Below, piece by piece: positions 51,501-60,535 of a stretch of DNA of 64,000 nt. Source of the stretch: Polyangiaceae bacterium (GTDB lineage Bacteria; Myxococcota_A; Polyangia; Polyangiales; Polyangiaceae); contig JABSRN010000003.1 of the NCBI GenBank assembly GCA_013214025.1, positions 164,233 through 228,232 of the forward strand. Direction: 5' to 3'. The translations under genes were made by a program, and so were the position numbers. The notes below the pieces were generated by a model that saw nothing but the letters and a program-made list of their open reading frames with translations, was not told the origin of the DNA and searched no databases. Within the stretch, counting starts at the first letter, position 1; each line of letters begins with the position of its first letter.

Positions 51501-53705
51501 TCAGATGGCCTCTTTATGAGGGGGAGACAACGGGAACTGCGACGTCGGCTGGGGACCGATGAGACGAGAGGCCGAGAAGCGCGCGACAATTTGGGTACCT
51601 TTGCCGGGCTCGGACTCTATCTCCAGAGCTCCTCCCATGTGGTCGACACAACGTTTCAGGGCGGCCATTCCGACGCCCCTCCCCGAAACTGTAGTGACGG
51701 CACGGGCTGTCGAAAAACCCTCGCTGAACAGTGCATCGATGAGGTTTTTGCGGGTACGCGCCCGTAGGTTTCGCTTGCTTGCTAGTTCGCGGACCCGATC
51801 CCAATCGACACCGCGTCCGTTGTCTCGCAGACACATCACAACGTGGTCGCCGACTCGAGTGAGGGACAACTCCACAATAGCGGTTTCATCCTTGCCGGCT
51901 GTGAGTCGTTGCTCCCGCGTTTCCAAACCGTGGTCCACTGCATTGCGCACCGCGTGAATAATCACATGCCAGAAGTCACCCCAAGCGCCCGGCGGCGTGC
52001 GGATATCGTCGTAGTGAACCAATACGTCCACGGGCTCCTTACCCAAATGTGCGGCCAGTTCTCGAGCGTGCTCACCCAAGCGGCTGAAGGGATCCTGAAC
52101 CGAGTCCCAACTCCACATCGTTGTTTGTTTGAGTAGCTCCTCGTGGGATGTGCGGCTGGCGATAGCCAGTTGCAGCGTGTCGTACTCGTGGCGGGTGACC
52201 GCCAACGCGTCGACGTCTCCGCCTGGCATATACTGCGCGAAGCGCTCGCGAAACGCCTTCCACGATGATTCGAGTTCGAAGATATCGTCGGGGCTCAGCT
52301 GTCCGTTGGCGTTCGTCATTCGCTCTTCGAGTTCATGAGCGACCAGGCTGACTGACTCGACGCCGAGCAAGCCACAGGTTCCTTTTAGGGAATGGAGGCT
52401 GAGAGCCAGCAAGCTGCCGTCGCGCCCGTTGGCTTGAGCGATGGTCGCTAGGGTGACCTCGGTATCTTCCAAAAAGTCCCGGAATCCGGCGCGGTCTCGT
52501 GTGAGCTTGTGCAGTGCCGACGTGAGCTCTCGCTGGGCTCGTTCCTGCCGTTCGGTTTCGAGCAACAAGGTGATATCGGATACCACGACGATCAGTTGCT
52601 CGAGCTTGCCGGCGCTGTCTGTCAGCGGGCGATAGGCGAGCTCGAATACCTGTTGCCCCCGCTTGGCACGCTTCGGAAGCTGCCCGACTGAGACTTCCAG
52701 CGGAAGGCAATCGGCGACGATCTCTTCCCACCCGAACTCCAGCCAGGTACCCGCTTCGCTGTCGATGCGGGCCATGTATTTCCAAATCGCGTCGCCGTCT
52801 TCGGGGGTACCGAACCAATCGACTGTTGCCTGGGAGATGCCGGGCGCAATTTTGCCGGCTGCGTCGAGTACCAGGAAGCCTTGCCCGACGTTATCGAGCA
52901 CCAGCTGCATCCGGTCGACGGCTCGGGCCACTTCCTCTTCGCGGCTCAGTACGGTGGAACACAGTTCACGGAAACCTAGGGCCAGCTCGCCCAATTCGTC
53001 GCCCGGTACCTTGGAATCGTCAATGCTGCGGGAGCGTTCGAAATCGCTTACCTCCCGGCGCAAGCTGAAGATGGGGCGTATCACCATGCGCTGCGCCATC
53101 AGCATCAGCATCAGTCCAATGGTGAGGGAAACCCCCAAGGACGTCCAGCGAGCGTTCCGGCGCATTTCGCCGAGTTGCTGATTCTCGGCTGCGAGAGAAA
53201 AATCGATGACTGCGTGTCCGAGAACCGCCGGGCTGCCGGCTACCTCTTGGTCCTCCGCCAATATGGGGATTCGTCCAACGATGCCATCGGCTTCGGTGAG
53301 CATGCTCTTGTGCGTCGGCGCCGTGGCGCTACGCGTCACGCCTGCTGCGCTGTGCTCGTACATCAGCCGTTCAATCTTTTTGTCTTGCACCCGCCAAACA
53401 CCCACGTAGCGGATCACGTTGCTTTTCGTGAGCGCCTTGATGGCGTCTTTGACCGCGTCGTCGGAGTCGAAGTCGACCGCGGCGCTCACGCTGATCACAA
53501 ACAGTTGGCTGACGGACTCGGCGCTCTGTACTTTCGCCGCGAGGATTCGTCGTTCTTCGTAACGACTGACGCCCAGGTAGAGCACGAAGCAGAGGGACGA
53601 AACGAGAACCAGAACGCCCGCCGCCAGCTTGGTACTGATGGAGACCGGGTGGCGACCAGGAGGCGGCCTGGCAGCTTCGGAGTCGGGTAGGCCCGGTTCT
53701 GTCAC
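51501..53705 (-). CDS. Membrane-bound CheA-like histidine kinase with Hpt domain
   Basis: 734 residues. Two membrane helices (about 24-45 and 188-208) flank a periplasmic or CHASE-like sensor; a HAMP linker (FSLRREVSDFERSRSIDDSK) and a PAS-like domain (VLDNVGQGFLVLDAAGKI) follow. An Hpt phosphotransfer domain has H438 in LHSLKGTCGLLG. The ATPase domain is CheA type: HAVRNAVDHGLETREQR (N box), DNGRGVDWDRV and SGRGVGMAALKRCVDHMGG. There is no CheW-like P5 domain or receiver. It probably phosphorylates a separate response regulator, not present in the window. Confidence 0.92.
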   Translation of the reverse strand: MTEPGLPDSEAARPPPGRHPVSISTKLAAGVLVLVSSLCFVLYLGVSRYEERRILAAKVQSAESVSQLFVISVSAAVDFDSDDAVKDAIKALTKSNVIRYVGVWRVQDKKIERLMYEHSAAGVTRSATAPTHKSMLTEADGIVGRIPILAEDQEVAGSPAVLGHAVIDFSLAAENQQLGEMRRNARWTSLGVSLTIGLMLMLMAQRMVIRPIFSLRREVSDFERSRSIDDSKVPGDELGELALGFRELCSTVLSREEEVARAVDRMQLVLDNVGQGFLVLDAAGKIAPGISQATVDWFGTPEDGDAIWKYMARIDSEAGTWLEFGWEEIVADCLPLEVSVGQLPKRAKRGQQVFELAYRPLTDSAGKLEQLIVVVSDITLLLETERQERAQRELTSALHKLTRDRAGFRDFLEDTEVTLATIAQANGRDGSLLALSLHSLKGTCGLLGVESVSLVAHELEERMTNANGQLSPDDIFELESSWKAFRERFAQYMPGGDVDALAVTRHEYDTLQLAIASRTSHEELLKQTTMWSWDSVQDPFSRLGEHARELAAHLGKEPVDVLVHYDDIRTPPGAWGDFWHVIIHAVRNAVDHGLETREQRLTAGKDETAIVELSLTRVGDHVVMCLRDNGRGVDWDRVRELASKRNLRARTRKNLIDALFSEGFSTARAVTTVSGRGVGMAALKRCVDHMGGALEIESEPGKGTQIVARFSASRLIGPQPTSQFPLSPPHKEAI

Positions 53706-54065
53706 GCTTCAAGTAACGGCCAATGGGGGACATTGCTTAGTTCGAGGCGGGCGCAAGTGTGCTCATTGGGTTGTTTTTGCCCTGAAACCGGAGGTGTGGT
53801 GAGCAACGCGTGTCACTCTGATACGGCGGGTAGGGATGCCGAGCAGCTTGGTTGGTACGGCGTCAGCACGCGCTGGACACGGCCCGGAGCAACTACAGAG
53901 GACCACTCAGTGAAAGTAAGCATTCGAGCAAGGATGCCATCGGTGAGTAATTCGCCGAATATTAGGTGAGTTCGCTTCGGGACAAAACCGCGTTGAATGT
54001 CCCTTTCGAGCGCTGTTTCGCTTCGCGGTACCGTTCGGGGTCGGTTCTGGTTACAAGCTCTGATC
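53706..54065. other. Intergenic region between divergent kinase and acyl-CoA dehydrogenase genes
   Basis: 360 bases without a supported gene. An open + strand frame of 78 codons inside it has no ribosome-binding site and random-looking composition. I see no strong hairpin or repeat. The promoters of the two divergent genes must be here. Confidence 0.5.
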
Positions 54066-55286
54066 ATGAGCCAGGCTGCGAAAAAAGATACCCCGGAACA
54101 GGCTGAGTACCGCGCGTACTGCCGAAAATGGATTGAAGAAAATCGTCCAGAAGAACCCGATTTTCGGCTCCCGCTGCAGGCCATCGAAGTGATGGACGAG
54201 GGGGTGAAGGAGTATCTGCAGACGTGGCAAAAGAAGGCCTACGACGGCGGCCTGATCGGCGTCGACTATCCCACAGAATACGGCGGTGGCGGCAAAAGCG
54301 GCATGCAGACCATCGCCAATCAAGAATTGGCGGCGGGTGACGTTCCCTATTTCATTAACGTCATCGGTCTGGGCATGTGTGCGCCGACGATTTTCCACCA
54401 TGCCAGCGAAGAGCTGAAGCGGCGTTTCATTCCCCAAATCCTCTCGGGGGAAATGATTTGGTGTCAGGGCTTTTCGGAGCCGGGCGCAGGCTCAGATTTA
54501 GCGAGCTGCAATACGAGCGTCGTCAAGAAGGGCGATAAGTGGATCGTCAATGGCCACAAGGTGTGGACCAGTCTCGCCCACTACGCCGGGTGGATGATTG
54601 CCTTGGTGAGGACGTCCAACCATGACAAGTACAAGGGGCTGAGCTTCTTCGTGCTGCCGGTTCAAGATACCAAAGGGGTGACAATTCGCCCGCTGATCAA
54701 GATCACCGGTGAGACCGGCTTCAATGAGGTGATCTTCGAAGACTTGGAAGTTCCGGACTCGTACCGCTTGGATGACGTCGGCAAGGGTTGGACTGTGGCC
54801 ATGACCACACTGACCCATGAGCGCGGTGCCGGAACCCTGGTGGGCCCCAATACCGGTATGTCGGCGCGGGGGGCGACCCGAACTCAGCGGCTGCTTGAGC
54901 TGGCCAAGAAGTGTCGGCGCAACGGGAAACCGGCGATAGACGACCCGTTCATTCGCGATCGAATTGCCCTGGTGGCGGTGTGGGAAGAAGGATTGGCTCA
55001 AAATCAAAGGCGAGCCAAGGTGCCGGGCCTGACGGACGACCCGATGCGTATTCCGCTTCAGGGCAAAGTCAGTTTTACGGAACTCGCACAACTGGCGGCG
55101 ACGGTAGCTCTCGAGATTGAGGGGCAAGCGTCGTCCTTGTACATCGCGGACCCGATGGCACCGGACTCCGGTACCTGGCCGCTCACGTTCCTGAACTCCT
55201 ACGGCAACACCATTGCCGCCGGCACCAGCGAAGTGCAGCGAAATATCCTCGGCGAGCGGGTGCTCGGCATGGCCAAATCCAAATAA
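54066..55286 (+). CDS. Acyl-CoA dehydrogenase, subunit 1 of adjacent pair
   Basis: FAD-dependent alpha,beta-desaturation of an acyl-CoA thioester. 406 residues from ATG 54066; an earlier start would add 23 poorly conserved residues. Signatures: WCQGFSEPGAGSDLASCNT (FAD-binding), VWTSLAHYAGWMIALVRT, and the C-terminal NSYGNTIAAGTSEVQRNILG. It is followed 23 bases later by a second, different acyl-CoA dehydrogenase, an arrangement that in actinobacterial steroid catabolism encodes alpha2-beta2 heterotetramers. Substrate unknown. Confidence 0.94.
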   Translation: MSQAAKKDTPEQAEYRAYCRKWIEENRPEEPDFRLPLQAIEVMDEGVKEYLQTWQKKAYDGGLIGVDYPTEYGGGGKSGMQTIANQELAAGDVPYFINVIGLGMCAPTIFHHASEELKRRFIPQILSGEMIWCQGFSEPGAGSDLASCNTSVVKKGDKWIVNGHKVWTSLAHYAGWMIALVRTSNHDKYKGLSFFVLPVQDTKGVTIRPLIKITGETGFNEVIFEDLEVPDSYRLDDVGKGWTVAMTTLTHERGAGTLVGPNTGMSARGATRTQRLLELAKKCRRNGKPAIDDPFIRDRIALVAVWEEGLAQNQRRAKVPGLTDDPMRIPLQGKVSFTELAQLAATVALEIEGQASSLYIADPMAPDSGTWPLTFLNSYGNTIAAGTSEVQRNILGERVLGMAKSK

Positions 55287-55309
55287 CTGAGAAGCTTAAG
55301 GACTATAAA

Positions 55310-56458
55310 ATGGCACAGCCCAAAGATTTCGGATTTGGTGAAGACGAGAAGATGGTGCGCGATAGTGCCCGCAAGTTCATTGGCGAACACGGCAGCATTG
55401 AAAAGCTACGTAAACTCGTCGGCGGGGATCCCGACCCGGAGAAATCTCCGGAGAGTCTGTACGATGCGCCTGCCTGGGAACAGATCGTGGAACTGGGATG
55501 GACGGCCCTCGCGATCCCCGAGGAGGCCGGTGGCGTTGGCATGAACATGGCGACAGTTGCCGCCTTAGCTGAGGTAGTCGGCGGTCATGCCTTTCCGTCT
55601 CCGTTGATCGCTAGCCTGCTCACCACCTTGGTGGTTCGAGAGGCGAGTGGCGAAAACCGAAATGAGCTCTTGGGCGAGATCGCTGAGGGCAAACGTGTGG
55701 CACTCGCGGTGACCGGTAACGAAGGGGCGTGGGACATCGATTCAGCTACCATCGAGGTAGCCGCGTCCGGCGGCTCTGTCGTGCTGAGCGGTTTTTCCCG
55801 ATACGTCCAAGATGGCGGCAAAGCCGAGCTATTTCTCGTCGCTGGGCGGAGCGCAGCGGGGCTGGGTCTGTACGCCGTACCAGCCGATGCCAAAGGACTG
55901 AAGGTCACGCTCGACCAGATTGTCGATAGGACCCGCGATCAGGCGACGCTCGAATTGGATGGTGTTGAGCTGCCGGCGAGCGCGGTCATCGCAGCACCGG
56001 CAGACGGCACGCAGGTGCTGGAGAAAGCATTGCCGGCTCTTCTGACCGTAGTGGCAGCCGATATGGTGGGCGCATCAGAGTGGCAACTTCAGACGACGAC
56101 GGAGTACGCAAAGACTCGCGAGCAGTTCAATCACCCATTGGGTTTCTTCCAGGCCGTGAAACATCCCATCGTGAACATGATGTTGGAAATTGATAAGGCC
56201 AAGAGCCTGGTCTACGCGGCGGCTTCGGCTATCGACAACAAACCGGAGAATGCCGAGCGTTTCGCGCGAATGGCGAAAGCCCAAGCCAGTGACACGGCCG
56301 CTTTCTGCTCCGATCGCAGTGTGCAGCTTCACGGAGGCATTGGCTTTACTTGGGAGTGTGATGTGCACTTCTTCTTCAAGCGCAACAAACACAATCAGTT
56401 CCTCTTCGGCGACGGCGCGTATCAGCGCTCAAAGTTGATGAAAATCCTGGCTGGCTAA
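55310..56458 (+). CDS. Acyl-CoA dehydrogenase, subunit 2 of adjacent pair
   Basis: 382 residues, starting 23 bases after subunit 1. N-terminal acyl-CoA dehydrogenase helices (FGEDEKMVRDSARKFIGEHG), a middle strand domain, and the C-terminal VQLHGGIGFTWECDVHFFFK. It diverges strongly from its neighbour, and its FAD-binding middle region (ALAVTGNEGAWD) is weaker, as in non-catalytic partners of heterotetrameric enzymes. The pair most likely forms one complex. Confidence 0.93.
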   Translation: MAQPKDFGFGEDEKMVRDSARKFIGEHGSIEKLRKLVGGDPDPEKSPESLYDAPAWEQIVELGWTALAIPEEAGGVGMNMATVAALAEVVGGHAFPSPLIASLLTTLVVREASGENRNELLGEIAEGKRVALAVTGNEGAWDIDSATIEVAASGGSVVLSGFSRYVQDGGKAELFLVAGRSAAGLGLYAVPADAKGLKVTLDQIVDRTRDQATLELDGVELPASAVIAAPADGTQVLEKALPALLTVVAADMVGASEWQLQTTTEYAKTREQFNHPLGFFQAVKHPIVNMMLEIDKAKSLVYAAASAIDNKPENAERFARMAKAQASDTAAFCSDRSVQLHGGIGFTWECDVHFFFKRNKHNQFLFGDGAYQRSKLMKILAG

Positions 56459-56875
56459 GAGCACAGCGGCGACCCTCGGGTTGTTGGGTCCGGTTCTGAG
56501 TTCTCCGGGGCGCGAAGCAGAGTCGACAATTCGCCGCCGCGAGTGACCCTGCTGTCCAGGCTGTCTGTCAGGTTGCGGTGACAGCGTTCCTTTTGGCGAA
56601 TTATTTTGCTGACCGGATTGGGGCACTGCGTGTCCCTCAAGGCCTGGCCGTTCCGGGTTGGCGCGAGTCAATAGCGGAGTCGTAGTCGCGCCCCATTACG
56701 GTGTGTCAATCATCGCGCGCTCTTGCGGCGACTCCACAGCCGCTCATTGCAACGTCGAAAGCTTTGGCGCTGCCGACACGGCGCTGCCTACACGACCTGA
56801 GCCAATGTCGGGCCTGGGTTCGCCACACTGCGCAGGATTCGCCCGACCACGAAGTATTTGTTACTCTCCGTCGGC
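56459..56875. other. Intergenic region after acyl-CoA dehydrogenase pair
   Basis: About 400 bases on the + strand before the hydrolase. No gene, strong hairpin or repeat found; open frames here are Arg/Pro-rich and lack ribosome-binding sites. Confidence 0.5.
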
Positions 56876-57817
56876 GTGGCGCCCCTCAAGTACGAACGGA
56901 AAAGCATTAACAGTTTCGATGGCACTCGCCTCGCGCTGTACTCCGTAGGCGACCGCGACTTGCCGACGATGGTGCTCGCCAACGGTATCGGCGGAGATGT
57001 GGAGATCTGGAGAAATCTCGTCAACCACTATCTCGGACGCTACCGCATCGTGACCTGGGATTATCGCGGCCTGCACGGCTCCGGCCCGGCTCCGAAAATC
57101 AAAAGCTACCGAATGTCGCACCACGCCGAAGACTTGGCGACCATTCTGGCTCTTGAGGAGATCGAGGATCCGCACTTGGTCGCTTGGAGTATGGGCGTCC
57201 AGGTAGTGATGGAATTTCACCGACGTCACACAGATTTGGCGGCCTCCTTCGTGGCGCTCAACGGGGCGCCCGGTCAAACCTTAGACTCGGTGTATGGCTC
57301 CCGATTGCCCGGGCGTATGCTGCGCCCAGTGTTGCGTGCGGCCATGCGGGGGAACACCAAGGTAGGCTCCCTCGGAGGCTTGTTGTCGGATCCGGACTTT
57401 CTCGCAATCGCATCGAAGCTCCTGCGACGTCTCGGGATGACTTCTGAAGATATCGAACTGGCGGCGTTTCGTCAGTTACTGGCTCATTGGTTGGACAACG
57501 ACCTGCGTGTCTACAGCGCGATGTTGCGATCCATGGGGGAGCACGACGTGGATGACATCTTGCCGCGACTACAGACTCCCACGCTGGTCATCGGGGGAGA
57601 GATGGACGTTCTCACCCCGCCGGAGCTGTCCCAGAAGATGGTGAACAAACTCCCCAATGGGGAATTGCACATTCTCAAGGGCGCTAGCCACTTTGGCTTG
57701 ATTGAGCGCCCCGGAAAATTGGTCGAGCGCATGGACGAATTCTATTGGTCGCTGCGCGACACCGCGGCAGCTCGGAGCGTTCAGCTCTCGGGTGGCGACT
57801 CAAGTTTCGCCGGATAG
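56876..57817 (+). CDS. Alpha/beta-hydrolase
   Basis: 313 residues from a GTG; a TTG 18 bases upstream is an alternative and no ATG is available. Motifs: VLANGIGGDVEIWRNLVNHY (oxyanion region), WDYRGLHGSGPAP, nucleophile elbow AWSMGVQVVM, IGGEMDVLTPPE (catalytic acid) and GASHFGLIERP (catalytic His). The HGSG-like ordering resembles lactonases and haloperoxidase-type hydrolases. It follows the acyl-CoA dehydrogenase pair at a distance of 417 bases. Its last 37 bases overlap the convergent threonine deaminase gene. Confidence 0.92.
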   Translation: MAPLKYERKSINSFDGTRLALYSVGDRDLPTMVLANGIGGDVEIWRNLVNHYLGRYRIVTWDYRGLHGSGPAPKIKSYRMSHHAEDLATILALEEIEDPHLVAWSMGVQVVMEFHRRHTDLAASFVALNGAPGQTLDSVYGSRLPGRMLRPVLRAAMRGNTKVGSLGGLLSDPDFLAIASKLLRRLGMTSEDIELAAFRQLLAHWLDNDLRVYSAMLRSMGEHDVDDILPRLQTPTLVIGGEMDVLTPPELSQKMVNKLPNGELHILKGASHFGLIERPGKLVERMDEFYWSLRDTAAARSVQLSGGDSSFAG

Positions 57818-59046
57818 CCACCCTCGGAAAGGACCGTCAACAGTTCGTCGATGTGACGGGCCCCGCGAGTCTCGAGCACAATGCGCACTTCCACTGTGCC
57901 CATCGGGGTCGGGCTGAAGGCGCGTTGATGTTGCACCTCCAACACGTTGGCGCGCAGCTCGCCGAGAAGGGCGAGCGGGCCAGCGAGCGCCCCGGGCCGA
58001 TCGACCACGTTGAGGCAGACGCGGCACAGGCGACCGCTTTGCACCAGTCCGCGGTTGATGATCCGGGATAGTAACGTGACGTCGATATTTCCCCCCGACA
58101 CGATCAGTGCGGTGTCGCCGTCAGATTCGGGGATCAGTCCTGTCTGGAGCGCTGCCAGCGCAGTGGCACCGGCCCCCTCGGCCACGACTTTTTCGACTTC
58201 GAGCAGATGCAGAGTGGCGCGCGCGATGGCGTCGTCGTCGACAGCGCAGAGCTCGGCATTGTGTTCGATGCAGAGCTGGTGACAGAGCTTGCCCGCTTGG
58301 CGGACGGCGATGCCATCCGCCAATGTGTTGGCATGAGGGAGCTTCCAGGGGCCCCCGCGCTGCAGGGCCTGCGCCATCGAGTTGAGCTGGGCACTTTCGA
58401 CGCCAATGACGCGTACCTCGGGTCGAAGCGCGCGCAGCGCCACGACGATCCCGGCGAGCAGTCCGCCGCCGCCCACGGGCACGACTACCGTGGAAAGATC
58501 GGGGCACTGTTCGGCGAGCTCCAAGCCGATCACACCTTGTCCGGCCATCACTGCCAGGTCGTCGTAGCCATGAACGAAACAGCTGTCTTGCCGCTTCGCA
58601 AGCTCGCGGGCGTGGGCATGGGCCGAATCGTAGTCACGCCCATGGAGCACGATGGTGGCGCCGTGCTCCTCCGTACGGCTCACCTTTATCAGCGGGGTTT
58701 GGGTCGGCATGACGACGGTCGTCGCGATATCGAGGCGCTCGGCGTGAAAGGCGAGGCCTTGGGCGTGGTTGCCTGCGGACGCCGTGATGACCCCTTTCGC
58801 TCTCTCTTCGGGCGTTAGTTGCAACAATCGGTTGAGAGCCCCGCGTTCCTTGAAGGATCCCGTGTGGTGCAAATTTTCGAGCTTGAGTAGCACACGCCCT
58901 GAGCCGTGACGCATGCGGGCGGGTCGACAAGCCGAGGCCGGGATGTGGGCCTGGGTCCGGCTTCGGGCCGCCTGAATGTCGGCTAATGTCAGCAAGGGGT
59001 CACGCTGTCGCTCATTTCGAGGCTTCCTCGGTGAAGCCTTCCTCAA
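57781..59046 (-). CDS. Threonine ammonia-lyase with C-terminal ACT domain
   Basis: PLP enzyme converting threonine to 2-oxobutanoate (isoleucine synthesis or threonine catabolism). 421 residues. PLP lysine K66 in TGSFKERGALNRL, the SAGNHAQGLAFHA loop, phosphate-binding VVPVGGGGLLAGIV, and SGGNIDVTLLSRI near the end of the catalytic domain. A single ACT domain follows (CLNVVDRPGALAGPLALLGE), as in the catabolic/short-type enzyme, rather than the two ACT-like repeats of E. coli IlvA. No branched-chain amino-acid genes nearby. Confidence 0.95.
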   Translation of the reverse strand: MRKASPRKPRNERQRDPLLTLADIQAARSRTQAHIPASACRPARMRHGSGRVLLKLENLHHTGSFKERGALNRLLQLTPEERAKGVITASAGNHAQGLAFHAERLDIATTVVMPTQTPLIKVSRTEEHGATIVLHGRDYDSAHAHARELAKRQDSCFVHGYDDLAVMAGQGVIGLELAEQCPDLSTVVVPVGGGGLLAGIVVALRALRPEVRVIGVESAQLNSMAQALQRGGPWKLPHANTLADGIAVRQAGKLCHQLCIEHNAELCAVDDDAIARATLHLLEVEKVVAEGAGATALAALQTGLIPESDGDTALIVSGGNIDVTLLSRIINRGLVQSGRLCRVCLNVVDRPGALAGPLALLGELRANVLEVQHQRAFSPTPMGTVEVRIVLETRGARHIDELLTVLSEGGYPAKLESPPES

Positions 59047-59146
59047 TTAAGCATTGCTCTCCGGGACCCCTCACGCAATTCGCCCTGCGCTCAGCCGCAG
59101 CTTCGTCGCGCCGACGACCGACTGAAGGGAGTGGAAAACCTGTCAA

Positions 59147-60424
59147 ATGCGCCATCCAAAGCGGGGCTGCGCCCGTGCTAGGCTTCGGGCAGTGCCGTCC
59201 CCCTCCTCCCAGACATTCCTAGCGTTGGTATCCGGCGGGGCCACGGATAAGGGCCTGCGGCGCTCCAAGAACGAAGACTGCGTTCTGATTCGAGAAGATC
59301 TTGGATTGTTCCTAATCGCCGACGGCGCTGGCGGGCACAACGCTGGCAATGTCGCGAGCGCGTTGGCGACCGCCACCGTCGCCAAGTACCTCGATGACAC
59401 AGAGGACGCGTTCCGCGAGTCTCCAGACCAGGATCAATTTGGCTTGTGGACGGGTGCACGCCGACTCGTGTGCGCCGTCCAACAGGCGAATCTAGAAGTC
59501 GTGGAAGCAGCTCAAGTCGCGGACAAGTACCGTGGAATGGGCACGACCATAGTGGCGATGTTGGCGTCCTTGGACTCCAAGCGTTTGCACTTGGGTTATG
59601 TGGGCGACAGTCGCTGTTACCGGCTTCGGGGTGGTTTCGTCGATCAGATGAGCCAGGACCATTCGGTTCTCAATGACGTAATGGAGCTGCGTCCAGAACT
59701 GCCGGACGAGGTGATCGCCAAATTACCGCGCAAGGCAGTCACCCGCGCGCTCGGCATGGCCAAGACGGTTCGAGTCTCGCTTCAAACTCTGCAGTTGGCG
59801 CCGGGGGATCGCTACATGCTTTGTAGTGATGGCCTCAGCAACGAGTTGAACGAGAAGGAGCTGTTCAAGATACTCAGCGCAGGGCGTCCGCCCCAGGCGA
59901 CTGTACGAGATCTAATCGACGCTGCCAACGAATCGGGAGGTCGCGACAACATTGCGGCGTTGGTGATCGACGTAAAAGCCAGCACTGAGCGGCCGCTTCG
60001 AGCCAAGCGATCCGTAGTGGCACATCGGCCAGTGATGAGCTCCATGCCGGAAATTTCCATATCCAGCGGTGGCAGCCAGTCGGCGATTCGTCGCCCGCCT
60101 CTTACAATACCGGACGTTTCGGTCCGGCGCGCGGCAGAAAGCGCAAGATCCGCTGAAGCGCCTGGCAGCACCAGCGAGCCGGAGATGCTCATCCGAAATC
60201 CGGTGGCGCGACACGTGGAATCGGATCCGCGAATCAGCGTCGTGCCGGCGGACTCGGTATCCACAGCGATGGCGCGAGCCGTTGATAGTTTCGTCGCCAG
60301 TTGTGAAGAGGGGCAGGTTCGGTGCATCAGTTGCGGGGATAGCTACGATCGCAACGGTGCGTTCTGCCCCCACTGCGGCGACACCACGGAAGGTCCTCCT
60401 CGGGACCCCAACGCCGCGGGCTGA
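59147..60424 (+). CDS. PP2C-family Ser/Thr phosphatase with C-terminal zinc ribbon
   Basis: Counterpart to the Hanks kinases. 425 residues. PP2C motifs: TDKGLRRSKNEDCVLI near residue 32, IADGAGGHNAGNVAS (metal-binding Asp), GMGTTIVAMLA, LGYVGDSRCYRLRGG, CSDGLSNELNEKEL and GGRDNIAALVIDV. After a Ser/Arg/Pro-rich linker it ends in C-x2-C-x10-C-x2-C (CISCG...FCPHCG), similar to the FHA and Kv proteins of this window. No membrane helix. Probably dephosphorylates kinase targets in the cytosol. Start ATG 59147; a GTG at 59192 is possible. Confidence 0.94.
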   Translation: MRHPKRGCARARLRAVPSPSSQTFLALVSGGATDKGLRRSKNEDCVLIREDLGLFLIADGAGGHNAGNVASALATATVAKYLDDTEDAFRESPDQDQFGLWTGARRLVCAVQQANLEVVEAAQVADKYRGMGTTIVAMLASLDSKRLHLGYVGDSRCYRLRGGFVDQMSQDHSVLNDVMELRPELPDEVIAKLPRKAVTRALGMAKTVRVSLQTLQLAPGDRYMLCSDGLSNELNEKELFKILSAGRPPQATVRDLIDAANESGGRDNIAALVIDVKASTERPLRAKRSVVAHRPVMSSMPEISISSGGSQSAIRRPPLTIPDVSVRRAAESARSAEAPGSTSEPEMLIRNPVARHVESDPRISVVPADSVSTAMARAVDSFVASCEEGQVRCISCGDSYDRNGAFCPHCGDTTEGPPRDPNAAG

Positions 60425-60441
60425 AGCCTCAGCAAGCCGGT

Positions 60442-60504
60442 CGCCGCCAAACGACACGACCCCGGACTAGGTCCAGGGTCGGTGGGTCGCCCCGTTTGGC
60501 GGCG
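60442..60504. terminator. Nested double hairpin between convergent genes
   Basis: An outer 12-bp stem CGCCGCCAAACG (60442-60453) / CGTTTGGCGGCG (60493-60504) encloses an inner stem GACCCCGGAC (60458-60467) / GTCCAGGGTC (60471-60480) with one mismatch and a three-base loop. It lies between the PP2C and lipoprotein stop codons and probably terminates both, although no clear U-tract follows. Confidence 0.65.
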
Positions 60505-60535
60505 GCTGTTATCGAGGACTGTTGTCGAGGGCCAC

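Noticed and set aside
53733..53969. Possible small gene or tRNA between the CheA-like kinase and acyl-CoA dehydrogenase genes
   Set aside because: No cloverleaf with a GTTCRANNC arm in the right place and no ribosome-binding site for the open frame.
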